Of a stretch of DNA of 7,958 nt, positions 1-5,148 are shown piece after piece. Source of the DNA: JBBDIX01 sp040880235 (GTDB lineage: Bacteria; Actinomycetota; Nitriliruptoria; Nitriliruptorales; Nitriliruptoraceae); contig JBBDIX010000007.1 in NCBI GenBank assembly GCA_040880235.1, positions 1 through 7,958 on the forward strand. The letters run 5' to 3'. Every line of letters starts with the position of its first letter. Positions within the stretch are counted from its first letter, which is position 1. The notes under the pieces were generated by a model. That model had not been told where the DNA came from and searched no databases. It saw nothing but the letters and a program-made list of their open reading frames with translations. The position numbers were made by a program, and so were the translations under genes.

Positions 1-19
1 CCAGACCATCGCTGGTCAC
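1..19 (-). CDS. 5' end of a gene running off the left edge (predicted leaderless)
   Basis: Only six codons are visible, reading (M)TSDGL from a GTG at 19..17, so the product cannot be named. The call rests on context. A TAGCCT box at 31..26 on the minus strand lies exactly 6 bases before this GTG. That is the geometry seen at 4629 and 5149, where the genes downstream are secure. No Shine-Dalgarno sequence precedes the GTG, as expected of a leaderless mRNA. The gene lies downstream of the 75..524 gene on the same strand, 55 bases beyond its stop, and seems to have its own promoter. An open frame beyond the window edge would be needed to confirm it. Confidence 0.45.
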
Positions 20-25
20 CCGGTG

Positions 26-31
26 AGGCTA
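26..31 (-). promoter_or_regulatory. Putative -10 box TAGCCT, leaderless promoter for the gene at the left edge
   Basis: TAGCCT on the minus strand fits the actinobacterial TANNNT -10 pattern. It ends 6 bases before a GTG at 19, so transcription would begin at or next to the start codon. No convincing -35 element is visible. Confidence 0.45.
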
Positions 32-74
32 CCACCCGTCGGCGCCCCGTGCCGGGCGTGCGCGACCTGTCGAC

Positions 75-524
75 TCAGGATCCAGGGGTCCACAGACGAC
101 GGCCTCCCGACGGATCCGACGAATCCGACGGAGGCGAGGGCGCCGACGGCGGCGCCTGCGGGGCCGGTCCGCCCGGGGCCTCGGTCGAGGCAGCCTCTGC
201 GGAGCCGCCCGCCTCCTGCTGACGCTCCGCCTCGACCTGCGCGAGCCGCAACTGGCTCAGTGCCTGGTCGACCTGCGTGGTCAGTTCCTCGAGGTCCCCA
301 CCCCGCATCTGGTCGGCAACCCCACCCACGACGTCGATGAGCAGGCGCCCGTCGGGGCGGCCGAGCTTGACCTGGGCCGCACTGAGCAGCGCCGAACAGA
401 TCTCTGCCAGCACCTGGTCGACGGGCGAGGAGCGCAACTGCTCCATGTACGCCCGGACCTCCTCCTCGCTCGGTTGGTCTCCAGCTCCCGTGCCCTGGTC
501 CACGTCCGTGCTCCTGGTCGTCAC
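75..524 (-). CDS. Small helical protein with Pro/Ser-rich tail, possibly DUF1844-like
   Basis: This 149-residue protein is acidic and predicted to be soluble, with no signal peptide or membrane segment. Residues 20-103 look helical and contain EEVRAYMEQL, then VDQVLAEICSALLSAAQVKLG (33-54) and an amphipathic stretch, DLEELTTQVDQALSQLRLAQVEAER (77-101). Residues 104-149 are low-complexity Ala/Pro/Ser/Gly and probably disordered. The pattern of a hydrophobic helix ending in VKLG followed by a helix rich in D/Q/A recalls the DUF1844 family of short actinobacterial proteins, but this is recognition by eye and no biochemical role can be assigned. The GTG at 524 was chosen because it lies about 29 bases downstream of a minus-strand TAGCCT box. 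The longer reading frame would run into hisE. GGGAA precedes the start as a weak ribosome site. It is transcribed divergently from hisE. Confidence 0.75.
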   Translation of the reverse strand: MTTRSTDVDQGTGAGDQPSEEEVRAYMEQLRSSPVDQVLAEICSALLSAAQVKLGRPDGRLLIDVVGGVADQMRGGDLEELTTQVDQALSQLRLAQVEAERQQEAGGSAEAASTEAPGGPAPQAPPSAPSPPSDSSDPSGGRRLWTPGS

Positions 525-553
525 CTGTTCCCGCCTGCGGCGGTTGGGCGTCG

Positions 554-559
554 AGGCTA
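554..559 (-). promoter_or_regulatory. Putative -10 box TAGCCT for the 75..524 gene
   Basis: TAGCCT on the minus strand lies 29 bases upstream of the GTG at 524. A start site about 7 bases downstream would leave a leader of roughly 22 bases, enough to include the weak GGGAA ribosome site. No clear -35 is seen. It is paired back to back with the box at 606-611. Confidence 0.45.
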
Positions 560-605
560 GGCCACGTGCGACCGGCGTGCCGCCACGCGCCGTGCCGTCA
601 TCTCG

Positions 606-611
606 TAGCCT
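606..611 (+). promoter_or_regulatory. Putative -10 box TAGCCT for hisE-hisG
   Basis: TAGCCT lies 37 bases before the hisE GTG. A start site near 618 would give a leader of about 30 bases that carries the GAGGG ribosome site at 640-644. The leader is too short for a riboswitch or a leader-peptide attenuator, so any histidine control would act at initiation or through HisG feedback. Confidence 0.45.
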
Positions 612-648
612 GCGCAGGTCCAGACCCGACACGACCCGCGAGGGCGCC

Positions 649-912
649 GTGAAGACGTTCGAGTCACTGTTCGAAGAACTGCAGGACCGTGCACGCACCC
701 GTCCCGAGGGGTCCTCGACGGTCGCCGCACTCGACGCCGGTGTCCACACGATCGGCAAGAAGCTCGTCGAGGAGGCCGCCGAGTCCTGGATGGCCGCGGA
801 ACACGAGACCCGTGACCGGGCCGCCGAGGAGTTGTCACAGCTGCTGTACCACGCCCAGGTCATGATGCTCGCGTGCGGCCTCGAACTCGAGGACGTCTAC
901 GCTCACCTCTGA
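649..912 (+). CDS. hisE: Phosphoribosyl-ATP pyrophosphatase (HisE)
   Basis: HisE hydrolyses phosphoribosyl-ATP to phosphoribosyl-AMP and pyrophosphate, the second step of histidine biosynthesis, in the cytoplasm. The 87-residue protein has the usual length and the actinobacterial sequence pattern. It begins KTFESLFEELQDRARTRPEG, then has the GKKLVEEAAESW segment (36-47) whose Glu residues (41, 42, 45) bind metal, and AEELSQLLYHAQVMM (59-73). The last segment carries Ser where many HisE proteins have the Asp of EAADL; from memory the Mycobacterium protein has the same AEEISQLLY form, so this is a lineage trait and not damage. The GTG start follows GAGGG at 640-644, and upstream in-frame sequence does not resemble the family. 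It is stand-alone, not fused to HisI, and lies 78 bases before hisG in a likely operon. Confidence 0.96.
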   Translation: MKTFESLFEELQDRARTRPEGSSTVAALDAGVHTIGKKLVEEAAESWMAAEHETRDRAAEELSQLLYHAQVMMLACGLELEDVYAHL

Positions 913-990
913 ACCGCCGACGCCCGGATGGCCCGATCGCCCTCCCGCGCCGATCAGCCGGTTCACCGACGGCCCCACCCCGAGGTCACG

Positions 991-1836
991 ATGCTGCGTG
1001 TCGCCGTTCCCAACAAGGGCTCCCTGTCGGGAGCCGCGAGCACCATGCTCCGAGAGGCCGGCTACCGCCAGCGCCACGACGAACGTGAACTCGTGCTCGT
1101 CGACCCGGAGAACGACACAGAGTTCTTCTTCCTGCGCCCGCGCGACATCGCCACGTACGTGGGCACCGGCCAGCTCGACGTCGGCATCACCGGTCGTGAC
1201 CTGCTGCTCGATGCCGCGACGGGCGCCGCGGAGGTGCTCGCACTCGGATTCGGGCGGTCGACCTTCCGCTACGCCGCCGTCCCGGGCACCGCGACGGGAA
1301 TCGATGACCTCGCCGGTCGACGCATCGCGACCTCCTATGCCGGACTGGTACGCCGCGACCTCGCCGAACGCGGACTCGACGCGGAGATCATCGAACTCGA
1401 CGGCGCCGTGGAGAACGCGGTACGGCTGGGGGTCGCCGACGTGATCGCGGACGTCGTGTCGACCGGCACCACGCTGCGCCAGGCCGGACTCGAGGTGATC
1501 GGCGACGCGATCCTCGAGTCGGAGGCGATCCTGGTCCGCCGGGACGGCGCGGGACCCGACGAGCGGGTCGACCAGATGCTCCGGCGTCTCAACGGCGTCA
1601 TCATCGCGCGGCGCTACGTGATGATCGACTACGACATCCGGGTCGAGCAGGTCGAGAAGGCCTGTGCACTCACGCCGGGCATCGAGTCCCCGACCGTGAG
1701 CCCCCTGCACGACAAGGGCTGGGTGGCGGTGCGGGCGATGGTCGAACAGCGCGACTCCCACCGGATCATGGATGAACTCTGGGCGATGGGTGCCCGCGGC
1801 ATCCTCGTGACCGACATCCTGGCCTGCCGCCTCTGA
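991..1836 (+). CDS. hisG: ATP phosphoribosyltransferase, long form (HisG)
   Basis: HisG condenses ATP with PRPP to make phosphoribosyl-ATP, the committed and feedback-inhibited step of histidine biosynthesis. The 281-residue product is the long, homohexameric form, which does not need HisZ. The catalytic part carries RVAVPNKGSLS (3-13), LDVGITGRD (62-70) and the PRPP-binding region ADVIADVVSTGTTLRQAGL (149-167). Residues from about 204 onward (YDI, then ALTPGIESPTVSPL and the WAMGARGILVTDIL end) form the ACT-like regulatory domain that binds histidine in this family. The ATG at 991 is preceded by GAGGT at 982-986 and begins at the conserved LRVAVPNKG. An in-frame ATG at 928 would add 21 unconserved residues and is unlikely. 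The gene follows hisE; no other his gene is in view. Confidence 0.97.
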   Translation: MLRVAVPNKGSLSGAASTMLREAGYRQRHDERELVLVDPENDTEFFFLRPRDIATYVGTGQLDVGITGRDLLLDAATGAAEVLALGFGRSTFRYAAVPGTATGIDDLAGRRIATSYAGLVRRDLAERGLDAEIIELDGAVENAVRLGVADVIADVVSTGTTLRQAGLEVIGDAILESEAILVRRDGAGPDERVDQMLRRLNGVIIARRYVMIDYDIRVEQVEKACALTPGIESPTVSPLHDKGWVAVRAMVEQRDSHRIMDELWAMGARGILVTDILACRL

Positions 1837-1849
1837 CGCCGCGCAGCGA

Positions 1850-2803
1850 TCAGTCGCCGGGGTCCTCGTCCAGCACGCGCCCCGCGGCATGCAGGAGCTG
1901 GACGGCAGCATCTCCCGCCACCTGATCGACCGGTTCACCGCCGACCAGTCGTGCGTTCCACCGTCCGAGCATCGGACCGGTCAGGTGTGCCGGCAGCGGC
2001 GTCAGGGCAGACCGCAACCGTTGGTGCTGTTCGAGGGCTGACGCGCGCACCTGCGGGGTGACGACGAACGCCGGGAAGATCTGGAGGTCGTCGACGAGGG
2101 GACGCAGGCCGGCTCGCCACGCGCGACCGTCCGTCGTGGTGGTCAGGCCCGCGATGCAGTCGCCCGCGCCGACGCCGAGCACCGCCTCGGACGGGCTGGC
2201 GGCGAGGAACTGCCGGTCACTGCGGACGCTGTAGGCGGACAGCACCGCCGACAGTCCGTCGGGCCGGGCCGCGAACTGCTGGTCGACGCACACCAGTGCG
2301 TCGGGCTGCGCGGACAGGCGCGTCGCGAGCTGCGACATCGTCTGCAGGTCGGCATCGATGGAGGGCGGCCCCTGCACCACGAAGGCGAAGGTGGCGTTCG
2401 CCGGCGGCGTGTCGAGTCCGTCCATGATCCGCGGGGGCAACCACACGATGTCCCGCTCGGCATCGTGGTCACGCACGACCTGGAAGCTCGCGCGTGGGTC
2501 ACCCGGAGGATCTGCCCGTCCGATCGACTCGAGCCACGACTCGCCCGTGTAGCCGACACGCACGTCCACGGCCCCGAGTTCGAGTGCCTGCCGCGCGTCG
2601 CGGCTGTCGGCGAAGGACACGACCTCCGCATCGATCCCCTCGGCACCGAGCAGCGCCACCACCGTGTGGGCGAGCAGGTCGGTCTCGGCATCCGGGCCAC
2701 TGGCGACACGAACAGGCGCAGGGCCCACCACGACATCGTCCGGAGCCTGTGGTGCGCACGACACCAGCAGCGACAGGGCGAGGAGCATGGGCAGACGGTG
2801 CAT
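1850..2803 (-). CDS. Orphan glycine betaine/osmoprotectant-type substrate-binding lipoprotein (OpuAC family)
   Basis: The 317-residue protein starts with a lipoprotein signal peptide (MHRLPM, hydrophobic run, then LVSC with Cys16), so it should be anchored outside the membrane. The mature part follows the OpuAC fold. It has a first lobe from VRVASGPDAETDLLAH (31-46), a DVRVGYTGESWLE segment (80-92) equivalent to the D-x-x-YTG motif of osmoprotectant binders, ERDIVWLPP, then ARPDGL (179-184), and a closing LVDDLQIFPAF segment (236-246) typical of the family. Family members deliver glycine betaine, choline or related solutes to an ABC permease, but no permease or ATPase gene lies nearby and the ligand is not predictable. 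The ATG at 2803 has no Shine-Dalgarno site; CAGCCT ends 6 bases upstream. The gene converges on hisG with a 13-base gap. Confidence 0.88.
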   Translation of the reverse strand: MHRLPMLLALSLLVSCAPQAPDDVVVGPAPVRVASGPDAETDLLAHTVVALLGAEGIDAEVVSFADSRDARQALELGAVDVRVGYTGESWLESIGRADPPGDPRASFQVVRDHDAERDIVWLPPRIMDGLDTPPANATFAFVVQGPPSIDADLQTMSQLATRLSAQPDALVCVDQQFAARPDGLSAVLSAYSVRSDRQFLAASPSEAVLGVGAGDCIAGLTTTTDGRAWRAGLRPLVDDLQIFPAFVVTPQVRASALEQHQRLRSALTPLPAHLTGPMLGRWNARLVGGEPVDQVAGDAAVQLLHAAGRVLDEDPGD

Positions 2804-2809
2804 GGGTAC

Positions 2810-2815
2810 AGGCTG
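2810..2815 (-). promoter_or_regulatory. Possible variant -10 box CAGCCT (leaderless start of the binding lipoprotein)
   Basis: On the minus strand CAGCCT ends 6 bases before the ATG at 2803, the same distance as the TAGCCT/TAGGCT boxes elsewhere in the window. The first T of the box is replaced by C, which weakens the call. An overlapping TGTACC (2810..2805) is an alternative, but it would sit too close to the start codon. Confidence 0.25.
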
Positions 2816-2853
2816 CCACATCCGACGCGTCCGGTGAGACCCCCGAGGCGTCG

Positions 2854-2859
2854 TATCCT
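2854..2859 (+). promoter_or_regulatory. Putative -10 box TATCCT and ribosome site for the CX4C lipoprotein
   Basis: TATCCT fits TANNNT and lies 23 bases before the GTG at 2883. The strong GGAGGTG ribosome site at 2871-2877, spaced 5 bases from the GTG, fixes the start. This promoter therefore makes a short leadered mRNA, unlike the leaderless neighbours. Confidence 0.4.
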
Positions 2860-2882
2860 CGCCCACCGACGGAGGTGTACCC

Positions 2883-3884
2883 GTGAACAACGTCCGCCGG
2901 ACCCTGCACGAGACCCGGCACCGGCCCCTGCGCCGAACGCTCCGACGAGGCGTCGCCCTCGCCGCGACCCTGTCACTGCTGCTCGCCGCCTGCGGCGACG
3001 CGAACGCGCCCGCAGCCGACCAGGACGCACCGGACCTGTCGATCGCGGTCGCGAGCTTCGACGTCCACGTCGGCGACGACCAGCGTCTGCTCGCCGGGGT
3101 GTTCACCCCGGACCGGTCGCTGCTCGGCTTCGGTGAGGTGACGTTCCAGCTCGGACACGTCGACCCCGGCCAGCCCGACCAGGTCGCACTTCCCCAGCAG
3201 ACGACCGCTCGGTGGCTCGGCGTTCCGGGCATGGAACCGTCCGGACCTGCCGACGCACCACGCCTGCTCGCGGGGGAACAGGGATCGGGCGTCTACGCCG
3301 CGCGCGTCACCCTGGACTCCCCGGGCACCTGGGCGCTGCTCGTGACCGCCGAGGTCGACGGAGAGATCCTGGAGGGCCAGACCGTGTTCACGGTCCTCGA
3401 GGAACCCCTGGTACCGAACGTCGGTGACCCGGCACCCCGGTCCGACAACCTGACGATCACCGACGTCGAGGCGGGGCGCGTCGCTGCGCATGCCGTCGAC
3501 TCGCGCGCCCGGGCCGAGGACCAGACCATCCCCGACCTCCACCTGCACGACACGGTGATCGCGGACGCGCTCGACGAGGGACGCCCGGTCGTGGTGGTGG
3601 TCGCCACACCCGTGTACTGCGTCAGCCGCTTCTGTGGCCCGCTGACGGAGGTCATCGCCGACATGGCCGACCGCCACGCCGACCGTGCGGCCTTCGTGCA
3701 CCTCGAGGTGTGGCACGACTTCGACGAGGGCGAACTCAACGACGCCGCAGCCGCATGGATCCAGACCGAGATCGGCGGCAACGAGCCGTGGGTCTTCCTC
3801 GTGGGCTCTGACGGCACGATCGTGGCCCGCTGGGACAACGTGCTCGACGTCGAGGCGCTCGAGGACGAGCTGGCATCACTCTGA
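2883..3884 (+). CDS. Lipoprotein with N-terminal beta-rich domain and thioredoxin-like domain (CX4C)
   Basis: The 333-residue protein has an Arg-rich N-terminus, a hydrophobic stretch and a lipobox LAAC (Cys37), so it is an exported lipoprotein. Residues 51-172 look like a beta-sandwich: they include LLGFGEVTFQLGHV, GVYAARVTLDSPGTWALLVTAEVDG and end in GQTVFTVLE, as in domains that precede redox or copper proteins. After the VGDPAP motif (180-185) comes a thioredoxin-like domain: RPVVVVVATPVYCVSRFCGP (234-253), a probable cis-Pro in NEPWVFLVG (300-308) and DGTIVARWDN. The cysteines 246 and 251 are spaced CX4C, not CX2C. Family members of this fold reduce or oxidise extracytoplasmic thiols or bind metals; which applies here is unknown. 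The GTG follows GGAGGTG with ideal spacing. The 3' end overlaps the minus-strand gene at 3876 by 9 bases. Confidence 0.88.
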   Translation: MNNVRRTLHETRHRPLRRTLRRGVALAATLSLLLAACGDANAPAADQDAPDLSIAVASFDVHVGDDQRLLAGVFTPDRSLLGFGEVTFQLGHVDPGQPDQVALPQQTTARWLGVPGMEPSGPADAPRLLAGEQGSGVYAARVTLDSPGTWALLVTAEVDGEILEGQTVFTVLEEPLVPNVGDPAPRSDNLTITDVEAGRVAAHAVDSRARAEDQTIPDLHLHDTVIADALDEGRPVVVVVATPVYCVSRFCGPLTEVIADMADRHADRAAFVHLEVWHDFDEGELNDAAAAWIQTEIGGNEPWVFLVGSDGTIVARWDNVLDVEALEDELASL

Positions 3885-4223
3885 CGCCGGATCCCCGTCT
3901 CGGCGAGGACGTCGAAACAGCTGTGGCGGGATGATCGCCACGTCGTCGGACGCCAACCGGTGTCCGCGGCCCCCCGCACGGAGCATCCCGCGCAGTGCGG
4001 CCCCCCCGACGACGACGAACTCGCCCACCACGGCGAGCAGGACCGCCCATCCGACCAGTTCCCCCAGCAGGGCGACCGACAGGCCCGTGCCCCGCACCCA
4101 GCCCACGACCGGCCACGCCGTCAGCAACCCGACGCCCGCCACGAGCAGCACGCGACGCATCCTGCGGGCCGTCCGACCGAAGTCGACGACTCCGTCCGCC
4201 GAGACCTCCTCGTCCGTCCTCAC
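3876..4223 (-). CDS. Small membrane protein of unknown function, two predicted helices
   Basis: I do not recognise this 115-residue protein. A charged N-terminus (about 24 residues with RTARRMRR) is followed by two hydrophobic segments, about 25-43 (VLLVAGVGLLTAWPVVGWV) and 48-74 (LSVALLGELVGWAVLL and onward). A basic C-terminal tail of about 40 residues ends RRPRRDGDPASE. Positive residues at both ends suggest a hairpin with both termini inside. The GTG at 4223 was chosen because it overlaps the TGA of the upstream gene as GTGA, the standard sign of translational coupling. A longer frame back to 4406 would lie fully inside that gene. Its end overlaps the convergent lipoprotein gene at 3884. 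Confidence 0.72.
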   Translation of the reverse strand: MRTDEEVSADGVVDFGRTARRMRRVLLVAGVGLLTAWPVVGWVRGTGLSVALLGELVGWAVLLAVVGEFVVVGGAALRGMLRAGGRGHRLASDDVAIIPPQLFRRPRRDGDPASE

Positions 4224-4594
4224 AGGTCCGGTGCCCCCAGGTCGAGTCGAAGGCTGGCGAGCACCCGCGACATCTCCCCGCGTACCTGGGTGACGTCGCG
4301 GGAAACGTGTACATCGGACCGGGGATACACCTCGGCGGTCGACACGTCCGTCACGCTCATCCGCCATCCCCGTTCCTCGACGTACTCCCCCAGACCGAAG
4401 GCCCACGTGAGCATGACCCGCTCATGGTCGTCCTCGTGGACGAAGAACGTCAGGTGCCGGTTGAAGGCCACCGCCCAGACGTCGCCGTCTCGACGCGACG
4501 TCCCGGAACGGGTGAACCCGAGGGTCTCGAGGTCCTCGGCGAAGCCGTCGCGTGACGATGCCGGACCCTCGTCTGGCCCGGAACGATCGGTCAT
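4220..4594 (-). CDS. Small soluble protein of unknown function, coupled to a membrane protein gene
   Basis: This 124-residue protein has no signal peptide or membrane segment. The first 15 or so residues are polar and probably disordered. The rest looks like one alpha/beta domain: FAEDLETLGFTRSGTS, then WAVAFNRHLTFFVHEDDHERVMLTWAFGLGEYVEERGWRMSV with alternating strand-like hydrophobics, then a helix, QVRGEMSRVLASLRLDLG. This layout recalls small chaperone-like or YbjN-like folds, but I cannot assign a family. The ATG at 4594 is preceded by AGGTG with a 4-base spacer. It is the first gene of a two-gene unit with the membrane protein at 4223 (GTGA overlap), so the two products probably act together. 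It diverges from the coiled-coil lipoprotein with only 34 bases between start codons. Confidence 0.75.
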   Translation of the reverse strand: MTDRSGPDEGPASSRDGFAEDLETLGFTRSGTSRRDGDVWAVAFNRHLTFFVHEDDHERVMLTWAFGLGEYVEERGWRMSVTDVSTAEVYPRSDVHVSRDVTQVRGEMSRVLASLRLDLGAPDL

Positions 4595-4612
4595 CGGGCA
4601 CCTGCCTCTCGC

Positions 4613-4618
4613 TGCATA
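4613..4618 (-). promoter_or_regulatory. Possible -10 box TATGCA for the two-gene minus-strand unit
   Basis: TATGCA on the minus strand lies 18 bases before the ATG at 4594 and fits TANNNT only partly (A for the last T). A start near 4606 would leave room for the AGGTG ribosome site. It overlaps the plus-strand TAGGCT box by two bases. Confidence 0.22.
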
Positions 4619-4622
4619 GGCT
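4617..4622 (+). promoter_or_regulatory. Putative -10 box TAGGCT, leaderless promoter of the coiled-coil lipoprotein
   Basis: TAGGCT ends 6 bases before the ATG at 4629, and no Shine-Dalgarno sequence fits between them. The transcript should therefore begin at or within a base or two of the start codon. No clear -35 is seen. Confidence 0.55.
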
Positions 4623-4628
4623 GACGGC

Positions 4629-5054
4629 ATGACGATGCGCATCGCAGCCCTGATCGTACTGGCCGTCGTCCTGCTGCCCGGATGCACGAGCGGTGCGGAC
4701 GACGAACTGCTCGCCGAACTCGCAACGACCCAGCAGGCGCAGGCGGAACTCGCCGGGCGCGTCGCCGACCTCGAACGCGAACTCGCCGAGGTGCCCGAGG
4801 TCGAGGTCCCCGACCTCGACGGCCTGGACCAGCGCGTCACCCGGGCCCTCGACACGGTCGAGGCGCTGCGCGAGGACATCGACCTCGACCGCGATGCCCG
4901 GCTCGAGTTCGGCGAACGGGTCGATGACGTCGAAGGGGACCTGCGAACGTCGCTGGCGGACCTGCGTGACGAACTGCAGGGCATCCGCGCGGAGATCGCC
5001 GATCTCGACATCCGCTACCAGGTACTGCAGGAGCGCATCGACCGCCTCCAGTAG
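4629..5054 (+). CDS. Short coiled-coil lipoprotein of unknown function
   Basis: The 141-residue protein has a clear lipoprotein signal (MTMRIAALIVLAVVLLPGC, lipobox LPGC, Cys19), so it is probably tethered to the outer face of the membrane. The mature part is almost entirely charged heptad sequence: about 27-54 (ELLAELATTQQAQAELAGRV and onward) and 66-141, ending ELQGIRAEIADLDIRYQVLQ. An acidic, Val/Pro-rich linker, EVPEVEVPDLDG (54-65), breaks the two. This predicts a long extracellular coiled coil, functionally like a spacer, tether or oligomerising element; no enzymatic domain is present. The start is set by the TAGGCT box 6 bases upstream. It lies 94 bases before the PASTA kinase on the same strand, but the kinase has its own promoter box. 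Confidence 0.85.
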   Translation: MTMRIAALIVLAVVLLPGCTSGADDELLAELATTQQAQAELAGRVADLERELAEVPEVEVPDLDGLDQRVTRALDTVEALREDIDLDRDARLEFGERVDDVEGDLRTSLADLRDELQGIRAEIADLDIRYQVLQERIDRLQ

Positions 5055-5135
5055 ACCGAAGCAGCGCCGGGCATCGACCCACTCACTGGCCGTTCGGTCG
5101 CGTGTCACCTGCACGGAACCACGAGTCCCAGACCG

Positions 5136-5141
5136 TAGGCT
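5136..5141 (+). promoter_or_regulatory. Putative -10 box TAGGCT, leaderless promoter of the PASTA kinase
   Basis: TAGGCT ends 7 bases before the GTG at 5149, with no ribosome-binding sequence between. GGAAC at 5115-5119 lies 16 bases upstream, where a -35 would sit. It resembles the -35 of ECF sigma factors, but the matching ECF -10 is not convincing. Confidence 0.52.
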
Positions 5142-5148
5142 CGCGCGC

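Noticed and set aside
110..135. Short imperfect repeat (GACGRATCCGACG-like units)
   Set aside because: It encodes the Asp/Ser-rich low-complexity tail of the 75..524 protein and is not an independent repeat element.
835..1938. 367-codon open frame on the minus strand opposite hisG
   Set aside because: It is the antisense of a certain hisG gene. Such frames arise from the GC bias of the third codon position, and its translation is low-complexity His/Arg/Asp-rich with no family resemblance.
2143..3030. 295-codon Arg/Cys-rich frame on the minus strand
   Set aside because: It is an out-of-frame reading of the OpuAC-type gene that continues across the divergent promoter region.
4595..5011. Upstream extension of the 4220..4594 gene on the minus strand
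   Set aside because: It reads as Ser/Arg-rich antisense of the coiled-coil lipoprotein. A ribosome site supports the ATG at 4594.
5115..5141. ECF sigma-type promoter (GGAAC about 16 bases before the -10) for the kinase
   Set aside because: GGAAC fits an ECF -35, but the expected CGTC/GTT-like -10 is not clear and one short match is not enough. The TAGGCT box explains the start without it.
4693..5148. Upstream extension of the kinase frame by 152 codons
   Set aside because: The extension lies inside the coiled-coil lipoprotein in another frame and reads as Arg/Ser-rich noise. The kinase fold and the TAGGCT box fix the start at 5149.
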